Origin: Lutimaribacter saemankumensis
GTDB lineage: Bacteria > Pseudomonadota > Alphaproteobacteria > Rhodobacterales > Rhodobacteraceae
DNA length: 64,000 bases
Direction: 5' to 3'
NCBI RefSeq assembly: GCF_900100005.1
Contig: NZ_FNEB01000005.1
Location: 124,001 to 188,000 of the forward strand
Of this stretch, positions 42,542 to 51,154 are shown in pieces. The notes beneath the pieces are model-generated. The model saw only the letters and a list, made by a program, of their open reading frames with translations. It was not told where the DNA came from and made no database searches. Position 1 is the stretch's first letter. The number at the start of each line of letters is the position of its first letter. The position numbers and the translations under genes were made by a program.

Positions 42542-43519
42542 TCACGCGGCCATCTCCGCAAGCGCGTCCATGATCCGCACCAGTTGCGAACTGATGCCTG
42601 GCTCGCTCAGGGCGTGACCCGCATTGCGCACCATGTGCAACTCGGCTTCGGGCCAGCGTTGGGCCAGTTCCCAGGCGGAATGCGGCGGGCAGATCATGTC
42701 GTATCGCCCTTGCACGATATCGCCGGGAATTTCCGCGATCTTTTCCATGTCCTGCAGGATCTGACCGTCCCGGTCCAAAAAGGCCTTGTGCGTGAAATAA
42801 TGATTCTCCAGCCGCGCAAATGCCCTTGCGTAATCGCCCGGCGCCTCGCCCGCATGGCCGTTCGACCCCATCGACGCCAGCGCGTTTTCCCAGGCCGACC
42901 ACGTGCGGCCGAACCGCATCTCGGTATGCATGTCGCCGGAAAACAGACGCCTGTTATACGCCGCGATCAGATCGTGCCGTTCGTCTTCGGGGATCGGATC
43001 GACGAAGCGCGCCCAGACCTCGGGCCAGAAACGCCCGGCTCCGCCGCCATAGAACCAGTCCAGCTCGGCCTGCGTCGCCAGAAAGACACCACGAAGGATC
43101 AGGTGCCGCACGGCTTCGGGATGGGTCTGCGCGTAAATTAGCGCCAATGTGGCGCCCCAGCTGCCGCCGAAAACCATCCACTGATCGATTCCCAGGGTCG
43201 TTCTGATACGCTCGATATCCTCGACCAGGTGCCATGTCGTGTTGGCGTTGACGCTGGCATGGGGCCGCGACCGTCCGCAGCCACGCTGATCGAACAGAAC
43301 CGCGCGGTACTTGTCAGGATCGAAAAACCGCCGCATCACAGGGCTGCAGCCGCCACCGGGACCGCCATGAAGCACGACAACAGGGATGCCGTCGGGGTTC
43401 CCCGACTGCTCGACATACAGCGTGTGGCCGTCGCCCACCTGCAACATCCGTTGATCGAACGGATCGCGCGACGGGTACAGATGCCGGACCGCGCTGTTTT
43501 GACCTGCGTATTTATCCAT
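42542..43519 (-). CDS. pip: Prolyl iminopeptidase
   Basis: This alpha/beta-hydrolase removes N-terminal proline from peptides. The oxyanion motif [10 protein letters not shown] lies near residue 48. The nucleophile serine is in [11 protein letters not shown] near 118 and the catalytic histidine in [11 protein letters not shown] near 302. Length is 325 from the ATG at 43519 ([11 protein letters not shown]). The frame continues 27 codons further into the divergent ubiG promoter area, where similarity ends. It is followed by a terminator just ahead of rimP. Confidence 0.94.
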   Translation of the reverse strand: MDKYAGQNSAVRHLYPSRDPFDQRMLQVGDGHTLYVEQSGNPDGIPVVVLHGGPGGGCSPVMRRFFDPDKYRAVLFDQRGCGRSRPHASVNANTTWHLVEDIERIRTTLGIDQWMVFGGSWGATLALIYAQTHPEAVRHLILRGVFLATQAELDWFYGGGAGRFWPEVWARFVDPIPEDERHDLIAAYNRRLFSGDMHTEMRFGRTWSAWENALASMGSNGHAGEAPGDYARAFARLENHYFTHKAFLDRDGQILQDMEKIAEIPGDIVQGRYDMICPPHSAWELAQRWPEAELHMVRNAGHALSEPGISSQLVRIMDALAEMAA

Positions 43520-43569
43520 AAGCGCCCTATATAGGTTGCCGAGGACCACAAGAGCATATGGAGAGCCGA

Positions 43570-44316
43570 ATGCAAACCGCCCAAACCACCGTGGACCCAT
43601 CCGAAGTCGCCAAATTCGAGGCGATGGCCGCCGAATGGTGGGATCCCAAGGGCAAGTTCAAACCGCTTCACATGCTGAACCCCTGCAGGCTCGACTATAT
43701 CACGCAGCAGATTGCCGGGGAATTCGGACGCGACCTGAAGGCCGAAAAGCCCTTCGATGGGTTGCGCATCCTGGATATCGGCTGCGGCGGCGGACTGCTG
43801 AGCGAACCGATGGCGCGGCTTGGCGCAACCGTGGTGGGCGCCGATGCGGCCGAACGCAACATTCCGGTGGCGCAGATACATGCCGAACAATCAGGGCTGG
43901 AGATCGACTATCGCCACACCACGGCCGAAGCCATGGCAGACGCAGGCGAACAGTTCGATGTCGTTCTGAACATGGAGGTCGTCGAACATGTGGCCGATCC
44001 ACTCGCCTATCTGACCGCTTGCCGGCAATTGCTGAAGCCCGGCGGGCTGATGATCTGTTCGACCATCAACCGCAACGCCAAAAGCTTTGCCATGGCGATT
44101 GTCGGGGCCGAATACGTGATGCGCTGGCTGCCCAAGGGCACGCATGAGTGGTCGAAATTCATTACCCCGGATGAGCTTTATGACCTGATTCAGAATGCGG
44201 GCCTGACACCCGTGGATCGCAAGGGCTTCGTGTTCAACCCGGTCACCTGGGACTGGTCGCTGTCGTCGCGTGATCTGAGTGTGAACTACGTGACCGCCAG
44301 CACCAAACCGGCCTGA
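43570..44316 (+). CDS. ubiG: Ubiquinone biosynthesis O-methyltransferase UbiG
   Basis: UbiG carries out both O-methylations of ubiquinone synthesis with SAM. The family N-terminus [20 protein letters not shown] and motif [20 protein letters not shown] are present, then [11 protein letters not shown] and [15 protein letters not shown]. Length is 248 from the ATG at 43570, which has GGAGAGCCG upstream. An ATG four codons earlier lacks a good site. It is divergent from pip. Confidence 0.97.
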   Translation: MQTAQTTVDPSEVAKFEAMAAEWWDPKGKFKPLHMLNPCRLDYITQQIAGEFGRDLKAEKPFDGLRILDIGCGGGLLSEPMARLGATVVGADAAERNIPVAQIHAEQSGLEIDYRHTTAEAMADAGEQFDVVLNMEVVEHVADPLAYLTACRQLLKPGGLMICSTINRNAKSFAMAIVGAEYVMRWLPKGTHEWSKFITPDELYDLIQNAGLTPVDRKGFVFNPVTWDWSLSSRDLSVNYVTASTKPA

Positions 44317-44346
44317 TCGGCAGGAACAGAGCCTGTTTCAGGCCGG

Positions 44347-44790
44347 TCAGCCCTCGTCTTCAAGCTTTAGCCGCATCTCACGCAGGATGGGCAGGATCGC
44401 GCGCAGCTTTTCCTCGCCCAGTTCCTCGGCCATTTCCGTGATCATTGGCGAAATGGCCGAAAGCGCCGCATCACGCGCCTGGCGGCCTGCCGGGCTGATC
44501 GCCACCATCTTGCGCCGCGCATCGTCCCAATCGGGGCGGATATGCACATAACCGGCCCATTCCAGCTTGCCCAAGGTATTGGTCATCGCACCGCGTGTGA
44601 CGTGAAAGGACTTCGCCAATTGTGCGGGGCTGCGCTCACCGCCCGCGCGGGCAAGGTGGTTCAGAACTGAAAAATGCGAAATCTCCATTCCCTTTGGCAA
44701 CACCCGCGACAAGCGGTTGCGCACCAACTGATCGGCGGTCAGCAACTCGCTAAACAGCGCAATGGCAAGTGGGCTGGCCGCATCAGACAT
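44347..44790 (-). CDS. MarR-family transcriptional regulator
   Basis: A winged helix-turn-helix protein of 147 residues. The DNA-binding region reads RSPAQLAKSFHVTRGAMTN (residues about 53-71) with wing DWDDARRKMVAISPAGR. Helical dimerisation regions flank it. Ligand and targets are unknown. The start at 44790 has GGAGGGC upstream and overlaps the stop of the preceding nitrilase-family gene by 8 bases. Regulator and enzyme are probably co-expressed with grxC. Confidence 0.9.
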   Translation of the reverse strand: MSDAASPLAIALFSELLTADQLVRNRLSRVLPKGMEISHFSVLNHLARAGGERSPAQLAKSFHVTRGAMTNTLGKLEWAGYVHIRPDWDDARRKMVAISPAGRQARDAALSAISPMITEMAEELGEEKLRAILPILREMRLKLEDEG

Positions 44791-45619
44791 CGGGCCCTCC
44801 ATAAGCACGATCATGGGTCAGGGATGGAACGCGCCGCCGCGCATCGGATACCGCCGCCATGTCAAGATCGACAAGGTAAACGCCCGGATCGTTTCCGGCG
44901 TCCAGCATAACCTCACCCCAAGGTGAAACAACCATGCTGTGCCCATAGGTCTTGCGCGTTTTGCCAGTGGTCGACGGGTGGCTTCCTGTCTGGGCGGGCG
45001 CCAACACGAAGCAGCCGGTTTCAATCGCGCGCGCGCGCAGCAAAGCCTCCCAATGGGCGGCGCCTGTGACCGGCGAGAATGCCGAGGGCACGGTAAGAAT
45101 TTGCGCCCCGGCCTGCGCCAGAGCGCGATAGAGATGCGGAAAACGCACGTCATAGCAGATCGTCATGCCGACCCGGCCCCCATCCGCATCCGCGACGACA
45201 GCACGGTCGCCAGGCCGGTAGCCGGCGCTTTCACGATAGGTTTCCGCCTCGCTCACCTGGACGTCGAACATGTGGATCTTGTCATATCTCGCGGCAATCT
45301 CTCCCTTTGGCGAAATCAGGAAAGAGCGGTTCGCAAAACGGCCATCCGCATCGTCCGTCTTCAGCGCCAAAGAGCCGATCAACACCCAGACACCCGACTG
45401 CACCGCGGCATCGCGAATTGCGGCCAGCGTCGGGTCATCGTCTTCATGGTGCAAGACCTCTTTCTGGTGCGCCCGGCTGGCGGAAACGCAATTCGTGACT
45501 TCGGGCGTCAGAATGAACGTGGCGCCCTGCTCGACGGCCTGCTGCACCATGCCCAGCGCAATGGGCAGATTATCCGACGGCACATCGCCGGAATTCAGTT
45601 GCAGCAGCGCCGCGCGCAC
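44783..45619 (-). CDS. Carbon-nitrogen hydrolase (Nit/omega-amidase-like)
   Basis: This nitrilase-superfamily amidohydrolase has the Glu-Lys-Cys triad: Glu in FILTPEVTNCV, Lys in RYDKIHMFDV, Cys in GMTICYDVRFPHLYR. The pattern is closest to Nit1/Nit2-type deaminated-glutathione amidase or omega-amidase. Adjacency to a glutaredoxin gene makes a glutathione-repair role attractive but unproven. Length 278 with a GTG start three bases after the grxC stop. Confidence 0.88.
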   Translation of the reverse strand: MRAALLQLNSGDVPSDNLPIALGMVQQAVEQGATFILTPEVTNCVSASRAHQKEVLHHEDDDPTLAAIRDAAVQSGVWVLIGSLALKTDDADGRFANRSFLISPKGEIAARYDKIHMFDVQVSEAETYRESAGYRPGDRAVVADADGGRVGMTICYDVRFPHLYRALAQAGAQILTVPSAFSPVTGAAHWEALLRARAIETGCFVLAPAQTGSHPSTTGKTRKTYGHSMVVSPWGEVMLDAGNDPGVYLVDLDMAAVSDARRRVPSLTHDRAYGGPDV

Positions 45620-45622
45620 AAT

Positions 45623-45880
45623 TCAGCCCGCCAGGAGCGGGTCGAGTTTCCCCGCCCGTTCCAGAGCATAAAGATCATCGCAGCCCCCGACATGGGCACC
45701 GCCGATGAAAATCTGCGGCACGGTGTATCCACCATTCGCACGCTCGATCATCTCGGGCTTGCGGTCGGGGTTGGCCCAGACGTCGATTTCGGAAAATGTC
45801 ACGCCCTTCTGTGCCAGCAGGCGCTTGGCTGCGTGGCAAAAGCCGCAAAGCGGCGAGGTGTAGATTTCGACAGGTTGCAT
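45623..45880 (-). CDS. grxC: Glutaredoxin 3
   Basis: A small thiol-disulfide oxidoreductase using glutathione. The active-site motif is CGFC in SPLCGFCHAAKRLL near residues 10-23. The glutathione-binding TVPQIFIGGAHVGGCDDL follows near 52-69. Length is 85 from the ATG at 45880, preceded by AAGGGGAC; the longer frame runs into comF and is discounted. It begins a grxC-nit-marR run. Confidence 0.96.
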   Translation of the reverse strand: MQPVEIYTSPLCGFCHAAKRLLAQKGVTFSEIDVWANPDRKPEMIERANGGYTVPQIFIGGAHVGGCDDLYALERAGKLDPLLAG

Positions 45881-45918
45881 AAATGTCCCCTTGCGGAATT
45901 TGTGTGTTCTAAGGGGAT

Positions 45919-46644
45919 TTAGGGCCGCTTGGCAACGCGCGCCATAACGATCACGCAAACCTGTGTTGCCCCGGCGGCAAGACAGGCGTCGGCACAGGCG
46001 GCAAGCGTCGCGCCCGAAGTCATCACGTCATCCACCAGCAAAACCGCGCGGTTTCGTATCAATTCCGCGCGGGTCCACGGCACCTTGATCGTTGCACTCA
46101 GCGCCGCGAACCTCTGATCGCGTCCCTTGCCGTCGAGAACCTCGGTCCTTTTCATGCGGCGCAACAGGTCGGGGCAATGCGGCAGGCCAGTTTCCCGTGA
46201 AATCGCACGCGCCAGCAACGCGGACTGATTGAAACGTCTTTGCAAAAGACGCGTCCAATGAAGCGGCACCGGAGCGATCACTGAGTCCGGGTCGAGTATG
46301 GGACGGGCCGCCTGCACCATCCAGCGGGCGGCCGGTTGCACGATTTCGTGTCGATCATCGTGCTTTAGCGCCAGAACCAACCGTCGCCCGGTGCCATCGT
46401 AAACAAGTGCCGCCCTGCCGCGTGTCCAGGGTCGCGCAATCGCAAGGCAATCGTCGCAATGTGCAATTTCGCCGATTTCTCCGCCAGGCAGCGGCGTTCC
46501 GCAGAGATCGCAAACGACACCGCCGATAAATGGCGTGTCGCGCCAGCAGGGACCGCACAGGCCGAAATCGCTTTCGACCATTTCACCGCAATTCAGGCAA
46601 CGCGGCGGGTAGATCATGTGCATCAGCGTTTGAAGTGCCACCAA
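45919..46644 (-). CDS. ComF-family phosphoribosyltransferase-like protein
   Basis: The protein has an N-terminal zinc-ribbon with paired cysteines (CLNCGEM, CGPCW, CDLCGTPL, CDDC). A type I phosphoribosyltransferase domain follows, with the PRPP motif VLLVDDVMTSGATLAAC near residue 200. ComF proteins act in DNA uptake in competent species, and their role elsewhere is unclear. Length is 241 if translation starts at TTG 46644; GTG 46641 or ATG 46623 are alternatives, so the N-terminus is uncertain by up to seven residues. It is divergent from a methyltransferase gene. Confidence 0.88.
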   Translation of the reverse strand: MVALQTLMHMIYPPRCLNCGEMVESDFGLCGPCWRDTPFIGGVVCDLCGTPLPGGEIGEIAHCDDCLAIARPWTRGRAALVYDGTGRRLVLALKHDDRHEIVQPAARWMVQAARPILDPDSVIAPVPLHWTRLLQRRFNQSALLARAISRETGLPHCPDLLRRMKRTEVLDGKGRDQRFAALSATIKVPWTRAELIRNRAVLLVDDVMTSGATLAACADACLAAGATQVCVIVMARVAKRP

Positions 46645-46666
46645 CCTGCCTCTATATCAACGCGCC

Positions 46667-47491
46667 ATGACAGACGTGCCCCGCCTGACCGACCGCAGCG
46701 CCCTGGAGCGCAACCGCGCCCGCGCGAACCGCAAGGGCGCGGCCCTGTTCCTGCACGAGGTCGCGCGTGACGAGATCGATGATCGCCTTTCGATGGTTAA
46801 CAGGACGTTCACCAATCCCGCCATCATCACGGGATTTCCCGATTTCTGGGCCGCGCACTGGCCGCAGGCGAAAATCGTTCCCGACGACGAGGTTCTGGAC
46901 CTGGAGCCCGCCGCGCACGACCTGGTGATCCATGCGATGTCCCTGCACTGGGCAAACGACCCGGTGGGCCAGGTGATCCAGTGCCGGCGCGCCCTGAAAG
47001 CCGACGGTCTTTTTCTGGCGGTGGCGTTCGGAGGCCAGACCCTTGCCGATCTGCGGACGGCACTTGCCGAGGCTGAATCGCGCGTGACCGGAGGGTTGTC
47101 GCCACGCATCGCGCCAATGGCGGAAATCCGGGATATGGGGGCATTGCTGCAACGTGCAGGACTGGCGCTGCCGGTGGCCGACGCGGTTCCGCTGCGCGTG
47201 TCATACCCGGATACGCTGGCGTTGATGCGCGATCTACGCGCGATGGGCGAAGGGAATGCCCTGCAGGCCCGGCTGCGCCACCCGACACGCCCGCAGGTTC
47301 TGACACAGGCGGCCGCGATCCATGCGGAGCTTGCCGCCGGCGAGGATGGCAGGATCACCGAAACCTACGAAATTGTCGTCCTGACGGGCTGGGCCCCGGA
47401 TGACAGCCAACCCCAGCCGCTGCGCCCCGGTTCGGCGCAAACCCGGTTGGCCGAGGCGCTTGGCACAAAGGAAACGCCGCTTCGCGATTGA
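46667..47491 (+). CDS. Class I methyltransferase-like protein (NDUFAF5/BioC-like)
   Basis: The chain aligns in layout with NDUFAF5-type proteins. The N-terminus has AALFLHEVARDEIDDRLSMV, a core follows, then HDLVIHAMSLHWANDPVGQV and a post-motif LKADGLFLAVAFGGQTL. The glycine-rich SAM motif I is not obvious; NRTFTNPAIITGFPDFW occupies its place, so cofactor binding may be altered. In mitochondria NDUFAF5 hydroxylates a complex I subunit rather than methylating. Length 274. It precedes hemH by 78 bases. Confidence 0.8.
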   Translation: MTDVPRLTDRSALERNRARANRKGAALFLHEVARDEIDDRLSMVNRTFTNPAIITGFPDFWAAHWPQAKIVPDDEVLDLEPAAHDLVIHAMSLHWANDPVGQVIQCRRALKADGLFLAVAFGGQTLADLRTALAEAESRVTGGLSPRIAPMAEIRDMGALLQRAGLALPVADAVPLRVSYPDTLALMRDLRAMGEGNALQARLRHPTRPQVLTQAAAIHAELAAGEDGRITETYEIVVLTGWAPDDSQPQPLRPGSAQTRLAEALGTKETPLRD

Positions 47492-47569
47492 CCTGAGCGG
47501 AATATCCCTTATGTCCCCGTGCAATTCATGCAAATTCGCGAATAGAACAAAAAGAAACGAGGCCCAGGA

Positions 47570-48637
47570 ATGCTGGATGCGACATCTCAGGCCACGCGCC
47601 CCGAACATGCCCCCGCGGATCACCCTGCGATCCCCAAGGAAAAGATCGGCATCCTGCTGGCCAATCTGGGAACGCCGGACAATTACGACTACTGGTCGAT
47701 GCGCCGGTACCTGAACGAGTTTCTCTCCGATCGCCGGGTGATCGATTATTCGCCCTGGCTCTGGCAGCCTTTGCTTCAGCTGATCATTCTGACCAAGCGC
47801 CCGTTCACCAGCGGCGCGGCTTACAAGTCGATCTGGAACGAGGAACAGGGCGAAAGCCCGCTTATGACCATCACCAAGGACCAGACTGCCGCGATCTCCA
47901 AGGCCATGCAAAACAAGTATGGTGACAAGGTCGTCGTGGATTTCTGCATGCGCTATGGCAATCCGTCGACCAAATCGAAGGTGCGCAAGATGGTCGAAGC
48001 CGGTTGCCGCCGCATCCTGTTCGTGCCGCTCTATCCGCAGCAGGCCGGCGCAACGTCGGCCACCGCGAACGACCAGTTTTTCCGCGCATTGATGGAAGAG
48101 AAATGGCAACCGGCAGTGCGGACGATCCCGGCCTATTTCGATCACCCCAAATACATCGAGGCGCTGGCACAATCGGTCGAGCGCGCCTATGCGCAGATGG
48201 ACGAAAAGCCCGACATGCTGGTGTGCTCCTATCACGGCATGCCAAAGCGGTATCTGCTGGAAGGTGATCCCTACCACTGCCAGTGCCAGAAGAACACGCG
48301 CCTTCTGAAAGAGCGGCTGGGCTGGGATGACAGCCAGATCTGCACCACCTTCCAGTCGGTTTTCGGATCGGAAGAATGGCTGCGCCCCTACACGGTCGAA
48401 CATGTGGCGCACCTTGCCGAAGAGGGCAAAAAGAACATCGCAGTCATCGCGCCCGCCTTTGCCGCCGACTGCATCGAGACGCTGGAAGAGATCAACGAAG
48501 AGATCAAGGAAAGCTTCGAAGAGGCGGGTGGCGAAAAATTCACCTACATTCCGTGCCTCAACGACGAGCCTGCACATATCGAGGCCCTGTGCGACGTCAT
48601 CGAAACCGAACTCGAAGGCTGGATGGTTTCGACCTGA
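47570..48637 (+). CDS. hemH: Ferrochelatase
   Basis: Ferrochelatase inserts Fe(II) into protoporphyrin IX, the last step of heme synthesis. Early motifs are GILLANLGTPDNYDYWSMRR and RVIDYSPWLWQPLLQ. The metal-site histidine is in LVCSYHGMPKRYLLEGDPYH, and the conserved SVFGSEEWLRPYT and late glutamate helix ETLEEINEEIKESFEEAGG are present. Length 355. No C-terminal iron-sulfur cysteine cluster is evident. Confidence 0.97.
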   Translation: MLDATSQATRPEHAPADHPAIPKEKIGILLANLGTPDNYDYWSMRRYLNEFLSDRRVIDYSPWLWQPLLQLIILTKRPFTSGAAYKSIWNEEQGESPLMTITKDQTAAISKAMQNKYGDKVVVDFCMRYGNPSTKSKVRKMVEAGCRRILFVPLYPQQAGATSATANDQFFRALMEEKWQPAVRTIPAYFDHPKYIEALAQSVERAYAQMDEKPDMLVCSYHGMPKRYLLEGDPYHCQCQKNTRLLKERLGWDDSQICTTFQSVFGSEEWLRPYTVEHVAHLAEEGKKNIAVIAPAFAADCIETLEEINEEIKESFEEAGGEKFTYIPCLNDEPAHIEALCDVIETELEGWMVST

Positions 48638-48664
48638 TCGGCGGTTTCCACCTGTCCCCTGGAT

Positions 48665-48701
48665 AAAAAAGCGCGGATGTGTCCAGAAGACGCATCCGCG
48701 C
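48665..48701 (-). terminator. Intrinsic terminator of the 48.8-49.4 kb minus-strand pair
   Basis: On the minus strand GCGCGGATG pairs with CATCCGCGC around an 11-13 base loop and is followed by six U, 60 bases past the stop of the 133-residue unknown gene. Confidence 0.82.
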
Positions 48702-48761
48702 AGTCACAGGGAGAAAGAGGAAAAACTTTGCGCGGACCCCGCGCGGTACTGGCAAATAAGG

Positions 48762-49163
48762 TCAGGATACCTTTGCGAGGCACATGTCGGCGACCTGGCG
48801 TGCGCTGAAAAAATTCACGTTCTGCGCGATCCTGACGCTGCCGAATGTGGCCGGGATAAGGTGCAGTTCCACATCGACGCGATCGGCAAAGGGATCCGAA
48901 CGCAGATCGACGAATGTATCCAGTTCGCCATGCGCGACCAGGTCTTCGAAAACCAGCGCGTCATTGCAGAAAAGCTGCACCAGCATCCGTCCGGTGATCT
49001 CGAACTGCAGGTAGATCTGGCCGCCCGTCGCCTTGAGCCCCGACGTGGACGTCCGCAGCGTCCCACCCTCGGATTCGTACTTGATCGTGCGTCCGTATGC
49101 CCTGCGCACCCAACCTACGGGCTCGACCGGCATCCATTTGGTATGTCTCAGGTTCGTGATCAT
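48762..49163 (-). CDS. 133-residue protein of unknown function
   Basis: I do not recognise a family. The sequence is beta-rich and soluble, without signal peptide or membrane segment. It includes LRTSTSGLKATGGQIYLQFE and FADRVDVELHLIPATFGSVR, and one internal cysteine in LFCNDALVF. The ribosome site GAGGAGG lies inside the end of the preceding 63-residue gene, which stops one base before this ATG. The two are therefore translated as a coupled pair. They run divergently from the SARP-like regulator operon. Confidence 0.68.
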   Translation of the reverse strand: MITNLRHTKWMPVEPVGWVRRAYGRTIKYESEGGTLRTSTSGLKATGGQIYLQFEITGRMLVQLFCNDALVFEDLVAHGELDTFVDLRSDPFADRVDVELHLIPATFGSVRIAQNVNFFSARQVADMCLAKVS

Positions 49164-49164
49164 T

Positions 49165-49356
49165 TCAGACCTCCTCGCTCAGGTCGGATGGACCGACACG
49201 ATCCACCACACGTATCATCCATTTCAGCACTTCCCGCTGGGCGTCGCCGATATCCGGGCGCGCCTGAAGGCTTTGTGCCTGCAACCGCATCTCAGGCCAG
49301 CGCCTGTAGAAATCGATCAGGTCTTTGATCATGCGGTCATTCGTCGTCACCATCAT
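49165..49356 (-). CDS. 63-residue protein of unknown function
   Basis: A small, charged, helical protein (NDRMIKDLIDFYRRWPEMRL, then REVLKWMIRVVDRVG) with no signal peptide. The ATG at 49356 has GGAAGG eight bases upstream; the frame extends 17 codons further without a better start. It is the first gene of a two-gene minus-strand unit. The 137-base divergent region separates it from the SARP-like regulator, which suggests shared control. Its size and helicity would suit an adaptor or DNA-binding accessory protein, but that is speculation. Confidence 0.62.
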   Translation of the reverse strand: MMVTTNDRMIKDLIDFYRRWPEMRLQAQSLQARPDIGDAQREVLKWMIRVVDRVGPSDLSEEV

Positions 49357-49431
49357 CAGATGAGCCTTCCGGAAATTTCGTGATGGGGCCCATCGTAGTT
49401 GACGCATGGGAATGCTGGGTGTGAATAAACT

Positions 49432-49451
49432 GTGAACCTCTTGGTTAACAC
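49432..49451. promoter_or_regulatory. Imperfect inverted repeat upstream of the SARP-like gene
   Basis: GTGAACC - TCTT - GGTTAACAC forms an inverted repeat with a two-base asymmetry, 43 bases before the regulator's GTG start in the divergent promoter region. It could be an operator for the regulator encoded next to it. No experimental or comparative evidence. Confidence 0.3.
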
Positions 49452-49493
49452 GAATTTGCGCAGTAACGTTTCAATCATTAAGGGAGGGCCAAG

Positions 49494-51134
49494 GTGGCGA
49501 CAAAGCTGGAAATTTCCCTGTTCGGTACATGCGTCGTGCGCATCACAGGCGATGAGCCGCAGGAAATTCGCGGCGCCAAACACCGCGCATTGTTCGCGAT
49601 TCTGGCCACTGCTCCGCTTGGTCGCCGCACGCGGACATACCTTCAGCAAACGCTGTGGGGCGACACCTCTTACGATGCCGGGCACCAGAATCTGCGCCGC
49701 GCCTTGTCGGATCTTCGCGGTATGCTGGGGGATGAATTCAGCACCCTTCTGCATGTCACGAACAGCGATGTCGAACTCGATGTGGAACATGTCACCTTCC
49801 AGGGGTCGCCCAATGACGGCGCGTTCCTTGAGGATCTGAACATTCGCGAACGGGCCTATCAGGATTGGGTACAAACCATACGTGCCAATCCCGACCAGGT
49901 GGCAGCGCTGTTCCGAACGACGCCAAGGGTGCAGTTCGGGCGCCCGCGCCCCCGGGTCACCGCTTTGCCCCTGAAGGTGGTCGGCGCCGACCCCGAGCTG
50001 GGGGTTCTGGCGGATTGGGTCGCGGAAGAAACCTGCCGGTCCTTGTCGCGATCCAACCTGCTGACCGTGATTTCGCACCTCAGCAGCCGGGCGATGGCGT
50101 CGCGAAGCTTCGATATCGCGGATATTCGCGCGACATTGAATGTCGACTACCTGATCACCGGCACGATGCGCCGTTTCAAGGATGAGATCGTCGTCGATTT
50201 CGATTTCATGGATGCCCGCAGCGGCAACATCCTTTGGAACAGGCACCTGAGCTGCCCGGCAGGAGAGTTCACCGATCAGCTGCAGGGGCGGTTGATCAAT
50301 GTGATCCAGTCGATCGGCAGGACGATCGCAGACATGGCCATCTCGTATGTCCGTGACCGGCCGTTGCCGCAGATCGAGGACCACAACCTGCTGATCGCTG
50401 GCGTGTCGTTGATGCACAAACGCCAGATGCGCGATTTTCTCAAATCCCGTGAATTGCTGATCGAGGCGGCGAATCGCACACCGGACGCCGCTGAAATCCA
50501 TGCCTGGCTGGGAAAATGGTATGTCCTGAGCGTTTTCAACGGTTGGACCGTGGACGCAAAGGATGACACGCAAAAGGCGTTGGATCACACGGCAAGGGCG
50601 CTGGGCATCGACCCTGAATCGAGCTTCAGCCTGACGATTGACGGGTTTGCCCACAACAACCTTCTGCAAGACATGGCCGTTGCGGAAGAACGCTATAACA
50701 TGGCGCTTGAGGCGAACCCGAACGAAAGCCTTTCATGGCTCCTGCGGGGCACGCTCATGGCTTTTCAGGACGATGGCAAGGCCGCCGTACGCGGTATCGA
50801 AACGGCGCGCACCCTGTCGCCTATCGATCCGTTCGGCTATTTCTATGACAGCCTCGCAAGTACTGCCTATGTCGCGGCCGAGGACTATCCCAAGGCACTG
50901 GAATTCGCCGACCGGTCGCTGGCATTAAACGATCGGCACCTTTCGACGCTGCGCACACGGGTGACGGCCCTGCATTTCCTTGGCCGTACCGATGATGCGC
51001 GTGTCACCGCGCAGGAACTGATGCGCCGCCAACCCGATTTCAGTCTCGATTATTATCGCCGCACCCATCCGTCGGCGAACCATCAGGTCGGTCAACGCGT
51101 GATCGAGGCGCTGACAGCCGCCGGTATTCGTTAA
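49494..51134 (+). CDS. SARP-like transcriptional regulator with TolB-type and TPR regions
   Basis: The N-terminus (about residues 4-82) is an OmpR/SARP-type winged helix domain. It reads KLEISLFGTCVVRI, then RTYLQQTLWG and HQNLRRALSDLRGMLGDEF. Residues about 150-260 (VTALPLKVVGADPELGVLAD to DFMDARSGNILWN) look like the TolB-like/FlgO-type module often found between such DNA-binding domains and TPRs. The rest is a TPR superhelix, including EIHAWLGKWYVL and YNMALEANPNESLSWLLRG. Length 546 with a GTG start behind AGGGAGG. It is the first gene of a three-gene operon; the PAP2-like gene starts 20 bases after its stop. Confidence 0.8.
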   Translation: MATKLEISLFGTCVVRITGDEPQEIRGAKHRALFAILATAPLGRRTRTYLQQTLWGDTSYDAGHQNLRRALSDLRGMLGDEFSTLLHVTNSDVELDVEHVTFQGSPNDGAFLEDLNIRERAYQDWVQTIRANPDQVAALFRTTPRVQFGRPRPRVTALPLKVVGADPELGVLADWVAEETCRSLSRSNLLTVISHLSSRAMASRSFDIADIRATLNVDYLITGTMRRFKDEIVVDFDFMDARSGNILWNRHLSCPAGEFTDQLQGRLINVIQSIGRTIADMAISYVRDRPLPQIEDHNLLIAGVSLMHKRQMRDFLKSRELLIEAANRTPDAAEIHAWLGKWYVLSVFNGWTVDAKDDTQKALDHTARALGIDPESSFSLTIDGFAHNNLLQDMAVAEERYNMALEANPNESLSWLLRGTLMAFQDDGKAAVRGIETARTLSPIDPFGYFYDSLASTAYVAAEDYPKALEFADRSLALNDRHLSTLRTRVTALHFLGRTDDARVTAQELMRRQPDFSLDYYRRTHPSANHQVGQRVIEALTAAGIR

Positions 51135-51154
51135 CATCAATAGGGAGAAAGCAA

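Noticed and set aside
47234-48577. 447-codon minus-strand frame opposite hemH
   Set aside because: Antisense of a certain ferrochelatase gene.
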